The notes: generated from the sequence alone by a model not told the origin. DNA of 64,000 nucleotides from Paramecium octaurelia (GCA_905182995.1 CAJJDP010000006.1:5163-69162), one strand, 5' to 3'; positions 42,681-56,088 are shown, counted from the first letter of the stretch. Numbers and translations are program-made.

Positions 42681-43104
42681 TCATTTGACATCTGACTTCA
42701 TCTTCTTAAGACCTTCGTTCAGAATCTATTGGAAGCCCTTGAAACTTCCTGTGTATTCCTCAAATCCCTTTAAGTATTTAGAAAACACATGACTGTAATA
42801 TTATGTATAAATTGATACTTAGAGAATTGGAAGAGCTTTGTCTGTTTAGATTAAGCGAAATTGAGTCCAGGCACTACTTGACCATCTCTCACATCAAGCT
42901 ATTTTATGTATTCTGATTACTTCTTATCTTGTACGAGCTGTGGCCAGGGATTAAAGAGCATGTTCCTAGAATTCAACATGGGCTCTGTATTCTGCAGCTT
43001 CTCTAAAGGAATTACATCAACAACAGTTACCTCAAACAGGAGATGGCATCATTGTAGGATTTAAGGAACACTTTAGCCTCATAATATGGTTACTCGGTAA
43101 ACAT
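42681..43104 (-). CDS. Small conserved-looking protein, 115 aa
   Basis: Four short exons joined by introns of 28 (43003-43030), 22 and 26 nt (the last ending CAG) give exactly 115 aa. The regular intron structure argues that this is a real gene. The protein is soluble-looking and helical, with phrases such as EAAEYRAHVEFQEHALQSLA and SKYLKGFEEYTGSFKGFQQI; no motif, signal or membrane segment. It starts only 19 bp downstream of the CFAP46 stop on the same strand. I do not recognise the family; a small ciliary or mitochondrial accessory protein is possible but unsupported. Confidence 0.7.
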
Positions 43105-43123
43105 TATTTTTAATAAAAATAAA

Positions 43124-46100
43124 TCAAATCAGTCTTAAATTAGGCAAACCCACGAATACAAAATTATGAGTATAGATACGCTTTTTCTCGATCTAAATTT
43201 CCTTCCAATTTGAAGTATCTTAAACTGGCTCGGCTTTGGCTCCTTTCTTAACCTCGACTGGCTAAGGTTTCTTCTCAATTATATTTCCATTCTCATCCTC
43301 ATATTTAATGATCGGAGCCTATCACAATTAGCATTAGATCAATACTTTATATTTCTGTAAACAAGCAGCAACATAAATATCTTCAGTTAATTGCTTGATC
43401 AAATTCTCAAATGCTCTCAGATACTCAACTGTCTAGGGAGACCATTACGTGGTTAAAATAGTACTAACATCAATGAGAGTCAAAAAAACAGAGATCTTGA
43501 AACTCTATTCTAAAATGTGGGTTTTCTCTCCATCTGGATCCAAAGAAGTGAACTTTTCTATCAAACTCTTCTTCGCATTCATCTTATCAAATATGACCCA
43601 AAACTTTGAAGTGTTTATTTCTGAAAGATCAATTATTACTTTGGAGGACAAGATATTCAACACTCCAGGAGACCCATACCAGAGGATTGAAGAACCTGTC
43701 TAGGAGTACTTTTACAACTCACCTAATGATGCCAATCTACTTTAAGAGAAAGTCTAAAATATAATACGAAAATTATACTCCTTCAAATTTCAGTTGGGGT
43801 GTTGTTTTTTATACTTCTGTCAATGTTTTCTATAGGTTAAATTCGTCTAAATTCAAATCCTAATCCTCTGTTTTGAAATCGTAAGTCAAATATTTCAGTT
43901 TATCTTTTTCAATTCCCTTCTAACTATTATTCAACTGAACTTAAAAACCAACACTCTTTAATCTTCTCACGTATACAGACATGCTAAAGTCTCTAGACAT
44001 TGCAGCCACTTTATAGAATACACTCAATTATTCAACTGGATAATCAAAGAATTTAGGATCCAGCAATAAGACTACTGTGTCAATCTTGCCAGGAGCCTAT
44101 TCTAAAGTGGATTCGTATTGGGCCAATTCATCTTTACCAGGTTTCCCCTTTGTTTATTTACCTTAATCCTTTTTGGGAGGAGGAGCTTTAGGATCAATTA
44201 CGGGTGGTGGCACTTCTTCCTGTGTGTTTATATTCTCATCAATCATCTAGGCTACAAAACTCATGAATGATTCCACTTCTTAGCAATATTTACCATATTC
44301 CTTCTCCATATCATCTTCCAATTTGATGAAATCCTATTATTAAATTATAGGAGTCTTGATCAGATTATTTTTAATCTAATCTAAATTAGATTTCATTTGA
44401 TTCATCTAATCATGGCTTTTAGAATCAAGGGGCAATCGTTACACCTTATAAACTGGAGATTTCGTGTTATGTAAATATCCTAAATACAAACAAGTCTTAT
44501 TTTGACTCATCTGCATTATGAAGAAACCAGCACTTTATTGCAATTACGATTACAATTCTGTTAATGGAAATATCATAAGATTATCCCATAATTTATTAGC
44601 CTCTGTGAGCAATTTTATTGCTTCTAAACTCAAGTAACCACATTCTGCATTGATCATCTTAATCAGTCTGATGTAAACTATCATCTTATGTTTTCCAAAG
44701 AAGGATTGTCTGACCATATTAAACATTTATTCGCAAAATGAAAAGTGTTAGAACTTACACATGTAATCATATGAAATCTCAGGACTTTTAATTCCTAATA
44801 TGTCTAATGCTGACTCATATAACATTTTCAAGTAAAAGTTCATTTATTTGAATCCAAATATACTCCATTCCAATGGGATGGTTTGATTGTCTCCTTTTGC
44901 TTTAAGCACATTGAATCCCTTTGATTCTAGATCTTTAATTAGTTTGAGTGCACTTTGCAAAGCATCTGTCTTGTAATCAAACATATTATCTTCTTCGTTT
45001 TATTAAGGTATTTGATCTTAAGACAATGATGGTGCATCCCAAACATCATCCAATTACTGTTTACTGATTGCCAAGAATCGTTTGGCTCTTACTAATTCAA
45101 TTTCAGCAATAGTGTACCAAAATGAATCTTTTTTTAACTGTTTCAAGGTAGATATCAAAATAGCAGTAGCCTTTTCAAAAGACTCCAATCGTTAAGGCAA
45201 TGGCTGAATTGCTCTTTAAATCTTAATTGTTAATTAAGTTAAGAATTTCTAAAGAGGTTCATAGTTACTTAACTATTCGATTGGCTTATCTTCTTATTAA
45301 TCATTATTATTATCATCGTCAGACCCTTAGAGATCAGGTAATGATTATTGCTTTCTTAACCATTTGATTAATCCCATCTCAATGAAACAAGATGCCATTA
45401 TCACTCTTATTTTTGCTTATTAATCCATTATTGGAGATCTTATAGATTCTTATTCTTTCTCAATTAATAAAGTATACTTTAATAGTGATCTACTCTATTA
45501 CTCTAGCGGTTTCAATATAGAATTTTGTAATCTTTAGAGTATTTTAAAATAGATTTCCACTTAGTCTATTTTAGTATAATTTCTATTTCGAATAAAAATT
45601 AGAATTTTATTGACTAAATTAATGATGAGCTCCACCTAATGTGTCATAAACCCACCATGTTAAATACACTTCAATGATTTTTCCAAGTTCTCTACTATTA
45701 ATTTAAATGCTTCATAAGAAAATTCTTTAAATAAGTCTTTTGCCGATATTTTTGATTGCAAAATATACAAAGTAGTTAATGTTTGATAAATCTACAATTT
45801 ATTAGGCTAATAGTTGGGTTTATTTAAGACTTCTAACAACACTTCTGTAATCTATTTTAAAAATTGTCTTATGTCATCATATTTACCAAGTTTATATAAG
45901 GTTTTGTATGTCTCAATAGAAGAGATCTCCCATTAACTAACATTTTTAATCAATTTGTGAGATAGTTTATGATTTTCAATTGAATCTTTGAATTCCCCTT
46001 CAAGGAATGCAATTTGACCTTGAAGACATAAGATTCTACCCATTAACTCTAAATCTGAGACTATTTTAGCATGCTTATGGGATTCAGCCAATAATTCTTT

Positions 46101-49100
46101 GGCTCTATATATCTCTCCCTAGAATATTAACTCATTTCCTAAATCTGTTAGAATTGTGTAGACAAAGATCTCACTAATAATATTGGCTTAAGGTAGATTC
46201 TGCTCCATTATATCTGCAGGTCTTGATCGATTTTATTGCAAAACACTGGATTCAGTTTTCGCTAGCAATTACTTTTTCTCTTATTCTGTAAGTTTAAATT
46301 TAACAATATTTGATTGTTGATACATTTAATCGGCCTCGCTGTGAAATCCTACTAAGTGTAGGCATTTGCTAAATTTGACATCAATTAATCTATCTAAATA
46401 AGAATTATTCAATATTTCCTTAACAAAGAACTTCTAAAATACAAAGATAGGTATGTTATGAATTTAGAGACCGTATTTTTCAAATATGCTCATAAGATTG
46501 TTTATGTAGGTGTAAGTCAATTAAGCCTTATCAAATAAGTACTTGCCCATAAAGTTAAAATCTTCATAGCTTTTTACTCTTTCTAGGAATTCTTTACTAA
46601 ATTACAATTTGATCCAATCCTGGATGCAAGTAGGTAACAGGTATCTAGGCGAGAAATCATCTTATTATTGAGGTTTAGGCTATTACTATTATTGTTTGCT
46701 TGTTTTTTCGTCAATGATATTTGTATACTTAGCAGCATTTTCTTCAAATTCATTCATAGTTTAAAATGAGATTTCAATGATTTTGATCAAAAATACTTTA
46801 GCATCGATAGCAAATTGAATAGATTATTCCATTGTATCAGCAATCATGGCTAGCATGATATGGATTCTCATTAATCGTTCATAATGAGCACAATTCAATC
46901 TATTGGGATTGGCTTCCTCCTCTCTTGGTCTAAATATTTTTGATTTCTGTTTATTGCTTTTGATTGTTGTTGTTCTAACATTAGCAGCCCTTGAAAATCT
47001 TTAATTACTTGATTTTTAACCAGATATTTATGATTTTTATTCTTTACTTTTATTTTATTTAACAGTGTTCTTAGTGGTTTTCTTAGTCATTTTAGACTTT
47101 TGTTTTGATTATTTAGAAACAGTTGATTTTTTGCCTCTTGTACTTCTACTGAAAATGGTTGATGAGTTCTGTTCTTCATCTCCTTCTTCCTCTTCTTCAT
47201 CATCCTCCATTTCAATTTCAATTAAAGTATCTGCTGCTTGCATTAAATTTTCAATTACTAATTACTTTTCATTTCCATTCCTGAGTAACCATTCAGAAAA
47301 TTCTATCAAGACCTCAACAATTTCCACAGATGAATCCTTCTTCAATAATTCAATGGCTTTATTATAGGCAGTATATTATTTATAAAGATTATTCGAAACT
47401 CTGGCTAATCTGATCCAAACCTTGGCTTAGAGAGATGCATCTGCTTCTTTCATATTGACAATTGCTTGCAATTCATTCTTGCCTTATTTGCTCATAAAGA
47501 TCATTTTGGCTTCCCAAATAGGTTTGGCCATATTTTTGGGCACTAACTCAAATACCATATCAGCTGCCATTTCTCCTAACTTGTAATCTTCATTTTCTAA
47601 AGCACTTTTAAAGAGCAATTAGGCTAGCAACAACACGAGATCAGGTTCACTCTTTTCCTTGCATTCTTTCAAATAATTCAAACAAGAATAGACTGGCTTA
47701 ATCAAGTGTTTTCTATTTTAAGCACTTTCTTCCAATCTCGCGCATAAATTCCAAACCTATTTTGATGCATCCAACACTAAACTATTGATTCCTGCTTTTA
47801 ATCCTTTATTGGCAGCTTCAATTGCATGGAACAAACTTGAAAACAGCAAGGATTCTTAAGACTCAGTCTCTTGTGTCTCTGTATTAAGCATTCTTAATAG
47901 ATTCTCACTATATATGTATTCAGCCAATGAATACCACCTTAACCTTGATGCTGGAATAGTGGATAAATCCGATGTCAATAATTGTAATGAATATTGAACA
48001 CATCTCAATGAATACTTGTACATTAATATCGTCTCTTCATTTAATGACAATCTGGCTAATCTTGCCCACAATTCAGCATGCAATTCTAATTCAGTCTCAT
48101 CATTCTCTTTTGCTGTCCATCCAACAAGAGTTTCAAAGCATTTTTTTATCAAATCCTAAGTTTAAGCTTTATTGGTTGAATTTTAAATAATTTCCAATTA
48201 AGAAACAACATCAAAGATAACACTATCTGAAGATGATTACTATGGTTATTTAGTTCCCTTCTTATCTTATTATGCTCCTGGCTTAGCTGCACTAGTCTTG
48301 GCAGTACCTGACACTCTCGCCTTGATTGAATTGATCAATTTACGAGTGTGAGGAGACAAGGGTGTTAGTAGAAGTGCTTCACATACTCTCATAACTTCAT
48401 CGTATTGTGCCTTGCCTTCCATCAACCTTGCGTAAACCAATCCAATATTTGCTAACACTTATATCTTAGTATCGATATCATAATCATTGATCAATTTTTT
48501 TTCAATTTCCTTCAAAGAATTCTTCATAATTTCAAAAAATTCTTTCAATAAATTGGTGATTTCTGGCAATAACTTACTATCATTGATAGGATTACGGAAA
48601 ATCGTTAAGAAATTATTCCAAATGTATATGGCCCCATTAAATACTAACCAAGTTTATTTGATTGAATCTGCCAACTTCAATCCTTTGACAAAATTTGAAC
48701 ACATCTTTCTTTTTAATGACAACACTTGATCCTTCTTTTCTTAACTTAACTCTTCCACATTCTCATTTTCCTCTACTCTTATTGGATCGGCAAAAGGAAT
48801 TTCAAAATTATCCTTAATCAAATTATCAATTATCATTTAGGCCATTCGATATTAACATTCTACTTAAGCCAAAATCATCTCTGAAGCATTCTTAACATCC
48901 CATGTGTCATTACATACAAATTCGCATGCTTTAAATGCTAAATCATTAAATTCCCATTCAAATGCTAGTCTTGCAATCTCAGCTGCCAATAATTTCTTCT
49001 ATTTAAATTGATATAAATTTTCCTGCTTCTTTAATACTTTTTCTCTATTTTACTCTTCCTCTACAAGGTCCAATTTTGTATCATACCAATATTCTTATTC

Positions 49101-50860
49101 TTACAAATTAACAATAGTTCCTAAACACTTCTATAAAATATCAATCCTAAGATTTTCAGATTTAGCTGCCTACACATTCTCCAACTGAGTAATCACTCTT
49201 TCAATATCGTTTTTAGGTTCCTGATAAATATTTAATTTCAGTCTAATCTTCTCCTCTAAATTACGTAAATATTTATCATATGGTCTTTGATATAATCCCA
49301 AATCCTCTCCTTCATCATATTTAAATTGCACCTTCCCCAACGGCACACTATAATCAAGTTACAAGGCTTTCTTTATATGTTGCTCTGCTTTAACAGCTAA
49401 ATCTTCTTGTAAGTCACTTTTGGCTAATTCTATATGGAAATTCACTCTTAAAGCATGGTCAACACATTGGAGTTGTTCTAACAATTAGCAAGCCATAGAA
49501 AAAGCCTTGTAGACATGAACTCTGTATTGAGCATTCAAAAATGGTAAGGAAATATTCCATATTAAGACAGCACCTTCAAAAATTAGATCAGGATCGTTTA
49601 ATTTCTTATTTGTGACCATCACTTTTTCCATTGTTTTCAATGCCTCAATTCTTCTTTCAACTTCTTACATCTTTATTTAAAGAGAATTCAATCTCATTCC
49701 TGTTTTATTGTCGATAAGTGGACCAGCCTTCTTGATAAACAATTCTGCTTTGTTGTATTCGTGTAAAATGTATGCCTTCTAATGCAATTGTCTCACTCTA
49801 CTTAAAAATGCTGTAATTGAATCTGCTATGTTGACTAAGTTATACTGAAGTGCCACCCGTCCAGATTCAGCCAATCTTTCCTAAAACACTGGTGCTAGTT
49901 TGTTGGTTGCTGCCACTTCATTGCCAGGAAGTACTGCACTTGAAATCGAATTAATTAAATTGATCAACTCCTTTTCTACTTAGGCCTCAGGGATTAATCC
50001 ACTTCTCATCTTCTATAGCATAAATAAGGATTTCCAAGCCTTTTCTGATGGAGCAGATTCTGATTCTTTGAACGCTGAATCCAAGGCTTACTTATATTCT
50101 TTGCCAATGTGAATTCTCAATCTTAATAATGAGTTTTAGAAATCGCAATCTCCTTTCTTCTTTGTGGTTTCCCATAAACGATCCAACAGTTTAAACGCAT
50201 CAGCCTTCCTATCATCGTACAGACAATAGAAAAGAAGCCATGTAAATCGACATCTCCAGTCATAATCAGCCTCATCTACTTCCTCGAACATTTTGTCTAT
50301 TTTATCCAGAATATCAACAAATGATAATTGCCATTAGGGCTTTAGCATAGGACGAATGATGTTATAAACACAAATAGAGGCATTGTAAATGAGAAAACCA
50401 TACTTTTATTTATTCTCAGGTTTGGAAATGATATCTAATCCTTATTACACATATGTGAGAGAGAGTTTTAGATTCTTTATCATGTCTTCTGCCTTTAGTA
50501 GACGGTCATGTCCATTCATTGATATGAGACGAGCTTTTATAAATAATGCGCGGATGTAAAACTGCCCTTATGATGTGTTTCTTTGGAAATACAAATCTAT
50601 GTATTATTGTGCGATATGAGCTTTATCTGGCACAATCAAACAAGCCTCACAATATTTGATGATCACCTCTTATGAAATATCTAGAAATGAAGATCTGATT
50701 ATAATTGATATGCATACCTGATATTTTTCTTTAGGATCTGATTGATTTTATCTATAGAATCCTAACTTTGACTCAGAAAGGTCTCGTTATCATCTCTGTG
50801 ATCAATAAAGAATCTAGCTTCCGTGATTAAGTTATCAATTATATACTCCTCATTACTCAT
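43124..50860 (-). CDS. CFAP46: CFAP46, ciliary central-apparatus protein
   Basis: About 2553 aa with introns at 50695-50717 (ending CAG), 43754-43778 and 43319-43345. I may have missed further introns, but the total is divisible by three. CFAP46 (TTC40) is a large TPR-like component of the C1d projection of the ciliary central pair. Near residue 120 the block YGFLIYNASICVYNIIRPML aligns with the YNAS...RP.LKP region of the animal protein. The middle part RLRWYSLAEYIYSENLLRML and the tail (WSPQTVEYLRAFENLI) also fit, and the length is close to human (about 2700 aa). Most of the protein is helical-repeat-like, with K/S/Q linkers around 46.7-47.2 kb. The start is ATG 50860. It would act in motile cilia. 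Confidence 0.82.
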
Positions 50861-51193
50861 TACTTTTTAAAATATAAAATTAATCAAAATATAAGTTTCT
50901 TTTTTCTTTGATTTCTTGAACATATATTTGATAAGCAAGATCTTTTACTTCTTGAAAGAGAATGTTCATTATAATACAAGAAGCAGTTAATATTATATAT
51001 CAAATTTAAATAAATTTCAGTTTATCTATTTAGTTACCATCTATAATAAATGATTATGATAATAAAACGAATCGAATCTAATTTTCTACTTTAGATTATC
51101 TTAGATTATAAATTATTTAATAATAACATTAATAAAAGATCTACTTTATTCTTCAGGTGAAATCAAAATAAAATAATATGGATATGACAATAA
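50861..51193. promoter_or_regulatory. Intergenic region upstream of CFAP46
   Basis: 333 bp, AT-rich, between CFAP46 and the next minus-strand stop. It holds a 39-codon minus ORF (ATG 50969, TGA 50850-50852) that overlaps the CFAP46 start by 11 nt in another frame. That could be a coincidence or an upstream ORF. Nothing else stands out. Confidence 0.4.
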
Positions 51194-53077
51194 TCACATT
51201 AACGAATTGATCAAATCCTGCAACACATTAAATTCATTTTCAATATTCTTGACTCTAGTATTTTGATCCTCCAATTGTTCTAGCAATTCTTAATTGTAAT
51301 CGTTAGGGAGTTCTTACAGTTATTGCTGCAATTCAAGAATATGCTAATCTCTTTCTTCAATATCTTATTCTGATTTCAGTTTATATTCAATCATCTTCTT
51401 ATTATTATTGTCAAGTTCGATCTACAAAGCCATTAATTATTCTCTCAATTCGTAATCAACCATCTACTATATTTCTTATTCTTATAGTCCCCCGTCAGAA
51501 GCTTTTTGTTCAACAGCTCTTTACAATGTGTCGATTAAAGACTGTTGACTTGTTACAAGTTCCAAGATTTGATTGAATGAATCAAAAATAGGCATTTCAA
51601 TTCTTAACTTGTTGTATTATACAAATTAATGATAATATGAAGAATTCTTGATTTTCTTAATACGAGTTATCGTAATAATGACCCAAGTCACAACTTTGAA
51701 CAGTTTTCTGTTTGGCTGAATTCTGAGATCTTATTGCATATCATTCAATTGAAGATTTAAAAGAGATAGGGTTCTTTGTTAAATTAGAAATTCTTCCAGC
51801 ATTTAGGAGATAACTGAAATTACTTACTTTAGTTTTTGATCATTATATTTTGGTTGAGTAATCGATCGAACCTTTTCTTGCTTCTTGTCTCTCTAATAGA
51901 ATCTAGTATTAAATCATTCATACTGCTCTAATTCAAGGATTCTTTATTCGAAGAGCATTTTAGTTCTCTCATCATGCATGTTCGGACTCTAATTCCCAGA
52001 ACTAGATTTTATAGAAACCTACTGCTATAAATGGAACTAATTTTACTAAAAGAATCATATTTATATATTTATACTTTAAGTTATTCCTTTAGCTAAGTCT
52101 TTTTCTATTATAATTCCATTAATTTATCTATCATTCTAGTAAACATCTCTGCTAATTCTTTTATTTGAGGCATTTCAAATGCTTAAGAGTTGATTTAATT
52201 GGCATTTTTCAATTGACTCAATAATTGATTTAGTTCCTTATTTATTAAACTTAGATTCTCCAATTGTTGCTGGACAGTCTAGGCTTCATGCTGATCCAAT
52301 ATAGTATGAGTGGCTAACAATTGTTCTTCCTATTGGCTATCATTTTAATCTGCCAGGTGATTCTTGAAATTTTCCACAATTGCTTCATATTTCATTTGCC
52401 AATCCTCATTCTATTCTGAAAGCAATAAGATCTGTTGTTGCAATTAATCGTAGATCTATTGTTTTTCAATGTTGGCTGATTCAAATTACAATTCATATTA
52501 TTTGGTTTATTCCTGTAACTCTTACACTTTAGCTGTCAAGTCTTTGACTTTGATTTTCCTTTATTTGGATCTTTCGCGACATTTATTTGCATATTATATT
52601 AATTGTTCTTTTTCCATTTAGAATTTATTCAAACCGTCAAGTTACGATCTCACTTTCTCTTCGTATTCCTTCTGCCCTTTCTCCTATTACATCAATTTCT
52701 CTTAAAGTAGCTAATACTCATTCAATAAGGCTGAGTATTGCAACTTTAATTGCGTATTCTATTGAGTTAATTATGATGAAGTGGATATCAATTATTGTAT
52801 TCGCTTCTCAAGAGATGCTTACTTAAATTTGTAACAATATTATTATTACTTTGATTTAAAATTCTCGTTCGTAAAATTATAGCTTTCCCTCTAATATTTA
52901 TACTTGCGATCTCAAATTAACAGCTTCATTATCAAATTAATCGCCTATTTTATTGAAATCATTAAATGAAGCATAGCTCTTTGCTGCATCAGTTTATTTA
53001 AGAGTGGATTATTGAATAATGGGATTTTTGGGTGTTCCCATGCTTACTTGGTTTAGACGCTTCTCAAATTTATCCAT
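51194..53077 (-). CDS. Coiled-coil protein, 601 aa
   Basis: Three introns (52821-52848 ending AAG, 52046-52074, 51903-51923 of only 21 nt) join four exons into 601 aa. Reading without the 29-nt middle intron would give two separate ORFs, but the spliced frame is continuous. The protein is almost wholly coiled coil, rich in E, K, Q and L (residues about 75-360 and 470-600), with an S/N-rich hinge between. No enzyme motif. A structural role in cytoskeleton, basal body or cilium is inference from composition only. It lies downstream of nothing obviously related; CFAP46 follows on the same strand. Confidence 0.75.
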
Positions 53078-53995
53078 AAAATAATAAAATTTAAATTGAT
53101 TATACTCAAAAAAATATCAAACTTCTGATAAAACTAAATTATTCTAATAATACTCCTATTAATAATGGCTGGCATTATGAATCTCTTAATTGTTAATTAA
53201 GTTTGACTAATAACAATTTAATAATATAACAATTGATAAAATGACTTGTATCTAAAATAATCAACTTTATCAAACCAAATTTGTAAGAAAATAATTCTGA
53301 TGATCTCCCTTCTATACTAAATTTAGGATTCTACTAATAATGATTATTAGATATATAAGGCAGTAGCAATATATTTCATATTAATTTATTACATACAAGG
53401 TTACTTAAAGTTTATTTCAAAAGCATCAAAAATAATTATCTAAATTTTCAGTTTATGAAGAACATAGCAATAATTATAGCTTATATAGAAAATACAAATT
53501 TTAATATGAATAACCTAAGGTAGGTAACTAATATAGCTAATTATTCTTTACCAAATTCTCACTTTATTATAAAGTGAGTGTCAGAATTGAAATAGAAGAT
53601 TTAGGCTAACTTATTAAAAAAAATGTAATCAAATCTTAAAATCCTTGAAATCAGTTTTTATAATATGAGAATTCTATAAGCATATAAGTTTACAGAAATG
53701 ATAGATAAAAGTATAAAATACATTTATTAATTTTAATAAGTAAGTAATCTTAAACAAAGTGAAATAACTAAATGTAAGATCATTATTGAATTTGAAGAAT
53801 AGATCATATTTATTTATATAAGTGGTCATTTCTATAATGTAAATGAAAGTTTCAAACTTTAATCAATAATTATTAAACAATATTGATTAGTAAGATGTCA
53901 AACTATAGAATAGTTCAAGCTTTTGAATAATAGGTATTGATAACAACTAAATTGAAAATGAAGTTTAGTAAATTTATAAATAAATAGGAAGATTT
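53078..53995. other. Long AT-rich intergenic region
   Basis: 918 bp between two minus-strand genes. It contains a perfect 9-bp inverted repeat with a 3-nt loop (53558-53578). One plus frame lacks TGA from about 53577 to 53882 (just over 100 codons) and may be a gene remnant, preceded in the same frame by another open stretch ending in TGA. No start, intron or motif allowed me to call a gene. Confidence 0.45.
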
Positions 53996-54418
53996 TCATT
54001 TTTTTGTAAGATGCTAAATAATCACATGCAGTCTCGCAATTTCTTACTTCAGAAGAGTTTGTTCTTTGAGATAATTTTCTTCTTTTTGATGCCAGCTTTC
54101 TGCTACTTTAATAAATTTTTATTTTATTTTCTCTAATTCTTCAGAATATCTTGGTTTTGATGCTGCAACTCGAGATCCTCGTTTTTGAATTAGAAATCTT
54201 TTTTATGAATCTGTTGCCACCATATATGTTCGAGCTGTTTCAATTTGGGTGTGATTACTAAATGATTTGTGATCCTTAAGAATTTGTTTTAAGTTGATCA
54301 TTGGTTTTTAATGAACTATACCCAATTCAGTTTTACATCGAGAGACACTTTTCATATTTAAAGAATATTGATCGAATTTAATGTTGTGCACTTTGGGAGA
54401 GAGGCTCGTTTAATTCAT
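53996..54418 (-). CDS. Small basic protein, 140 aa (possible 3' half of a gene)
   Basis: ATG 54418 to TGA 53996-53998, no intron, 140 aa. It is K/Q/S-rich and ends in a coiled-coil-like helix (EELEKIKQKFIKVAESWHQK). It is in the same frame as the ORF that ends at 54434, only 15 bp upstream. It may therefore be a separate gene with almost no promoter, or the second part of one gene whose TGA is spliced out or misread. Function unknown. Confidence 0.5.
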
Positions 54419-54433
54419 ATATATATTTATTAA

Positions 54434-54967
54434 TCAAAACTTTTTCCTTAACAAAGTGGATTAACCTGATTTTTTGATTCTTTAGAAGTAATTATTGGCT
54501 GAAGGGAAGGCGGGAGCTTTAGTTGCTGTATTTTATATAGGACTACTAGATAGATTAGTTTTCACAGGAGTAGCTGACTTTTTAGGTACTTGGTTCTCCA
54601 AAATCTATTGAAATTATCTCTGTAAGGAACGAATCGATTCTTTCTTCTCAATTTGATTGATGTTAATTATTTGGTAGTTGTTATTAAAGATCTAAACCTT
54701 TTAAGGCTTAGTGTCTGTAACTTTTTTATCCTTGGTAAAGCTATTATTGAGTTTCTTTTCTTTGTCGTTGAATTCATGGACAGATTTAGATTGCTTTTTG
54801 TGTTGCTCCATTCCACCAAAAGAAAAGTACTCTGAGTCCAATTGGATTTTGGGGGATTGAGGTATTTGAGATAGTTAGGAAGCCTTTTCTTTGAATCTTG
54901 GAGTGTCGATTGCAGTATGTTATTTAACAGGCGTTGGGGATTTTGATTTGACTTATTTCTTTTTCAT
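54434..54967 (-). CDS. Basic S/K/Q-rich protein, 177 aa (possible 5' half)
   Basis: ATG 54967 to TGA 54434-54436, no intron. It is rich in K, S, P, Q and N, with no ordered domain apparent. The ATG is separated from the ATG of the divergent B-box gene by 6 bp. The C-terminus (STLLRKKF) is followed by an in-frame continuation to the next ORF. Function unknown. Confidence 0.55.
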
Positions 54968-54973
54968 ATATTA

Positions 54974-56088
54974 ATGAATCATCGATTATGCGTTTGCAAA
55001 TACAGAAACCCCATAGAATTCGTATGTACTCTAAAGGAATGCACTGATCGGAGACTGATTTGCAAATCCTGTGCTTGGGATCATAAGCGTCACGATTCCA
55101 AAGTTCTTTAAATTAACGAATTCGAAACCATGATTACAAAGTGATTATGTGTCTCTTTATCATAGTGACTCGCTGGTGTAAAGAATCCAAGACGTACAGA
55201 ATGCAGAAGGAATAAACAACACTCTTGACCAACTCATACAAATAGCTTAGACAGACATAATGTAAATACTGAAGAAGAGGTGCACAGAATTGAAGGACAA
55301 AGTCAAGAAGCATTACAATCCATTCAATAGGACCGTCGAACACATTACAAACATATCCAAAAAATACTATAATTCATCGACCATCGACTCTCTAGTCAAG
55401 GAATTGGACATCAGCGACATTTAAGGACAATTATAAAAAATGGAGGCCGCTCAATTTTAAAAGTTTTCTCTAATTTGCAAAGAAATCTTGAATTTGTCAG
55501 ACGCTCTAGACAAACTGAGAAAAGCATGCTAAGAAGACGCATCTCCAGAGCTAAAATCTATTAGAAATTACATCCAATCAAATCTGGAATTTAAAGAAGT
55601 GAAACCAAAAAGTAACAAATCTATTTATTCCACTCTTAGTTTCCTTCGATTAAGATTTAAACGAGTACATCGAAAAATCAGCAGTCTAACTATAAAAATA
55701 GCAGATTTTGGAGAAATCACAATTGCAATAATAGAAACAATAATAATAGGTATAATAGACTTAATTGGATTACAAGAGAATTGCTCCTTAACACATGTAT
55801 TTATCTCATTTGGAGATTCAGAAATAACCCAAACAATTATCAGAGAAGGCCTCGCCCTACAATTAAGAAAGGTTAAAAACGGAACATGTATAATACAAGT
55901 CTCTGCTTGATTACTCATTTATGAAAGAAGACAAATCGCAATAACTACCCAAATACCATTAAATGGATTACAACAAAAGACAGGAAGAACCCAATAATCA
56001 ATTCAATAGTCTATCTAATACTGATAGGCTCTACCCCTTTTATTAAAGATAATCATCCCAAAGCTTATATTAATCTTCAAAGAAATGA
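54974..56088 (+). CDS. B-box-like zinc-finger protein, 353 aa
   Basis: Two introns (55141-55165 with a GTG donor, and 55612-55639) give 353 aa. The first 45 residues hold a Cys/His cluster (CVCKYRNPIEFVC, CTDRRLICKSCAWDHKRH) spaced like a B-box zinc finger. A helical coiled-coil region follows to about residue 210. The C-terminal 120 residues are Q/N/Y-rich and disordered-looking. Without the second intron the frame would run into a misleading 103-residue hydrophobic ORF. The B-box plus coiled coil layout resembles the other zinc-finger gene at 58739, without its RING-like start. A protein-protein interaction role is likely; ligase activity is not supported. Confidence 0.72.

Noticed and set aside
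51194..52058. Separate 273-aa gene starting at ATG 52058
   Set aside because: Works as an ORF, but a 29-nt GTA...TAG intron at 52046-52074 joins it in frame to the upstream coiled-coil exon, and the joined gene is the simpler explanation.
55599..55918. Open frames of about 100 codons on both strands, hydrophobic
   Set aside because: They arise from reading through an intron or antisense in the B-box gene; the spliced Q-rich frame continues to 56088.
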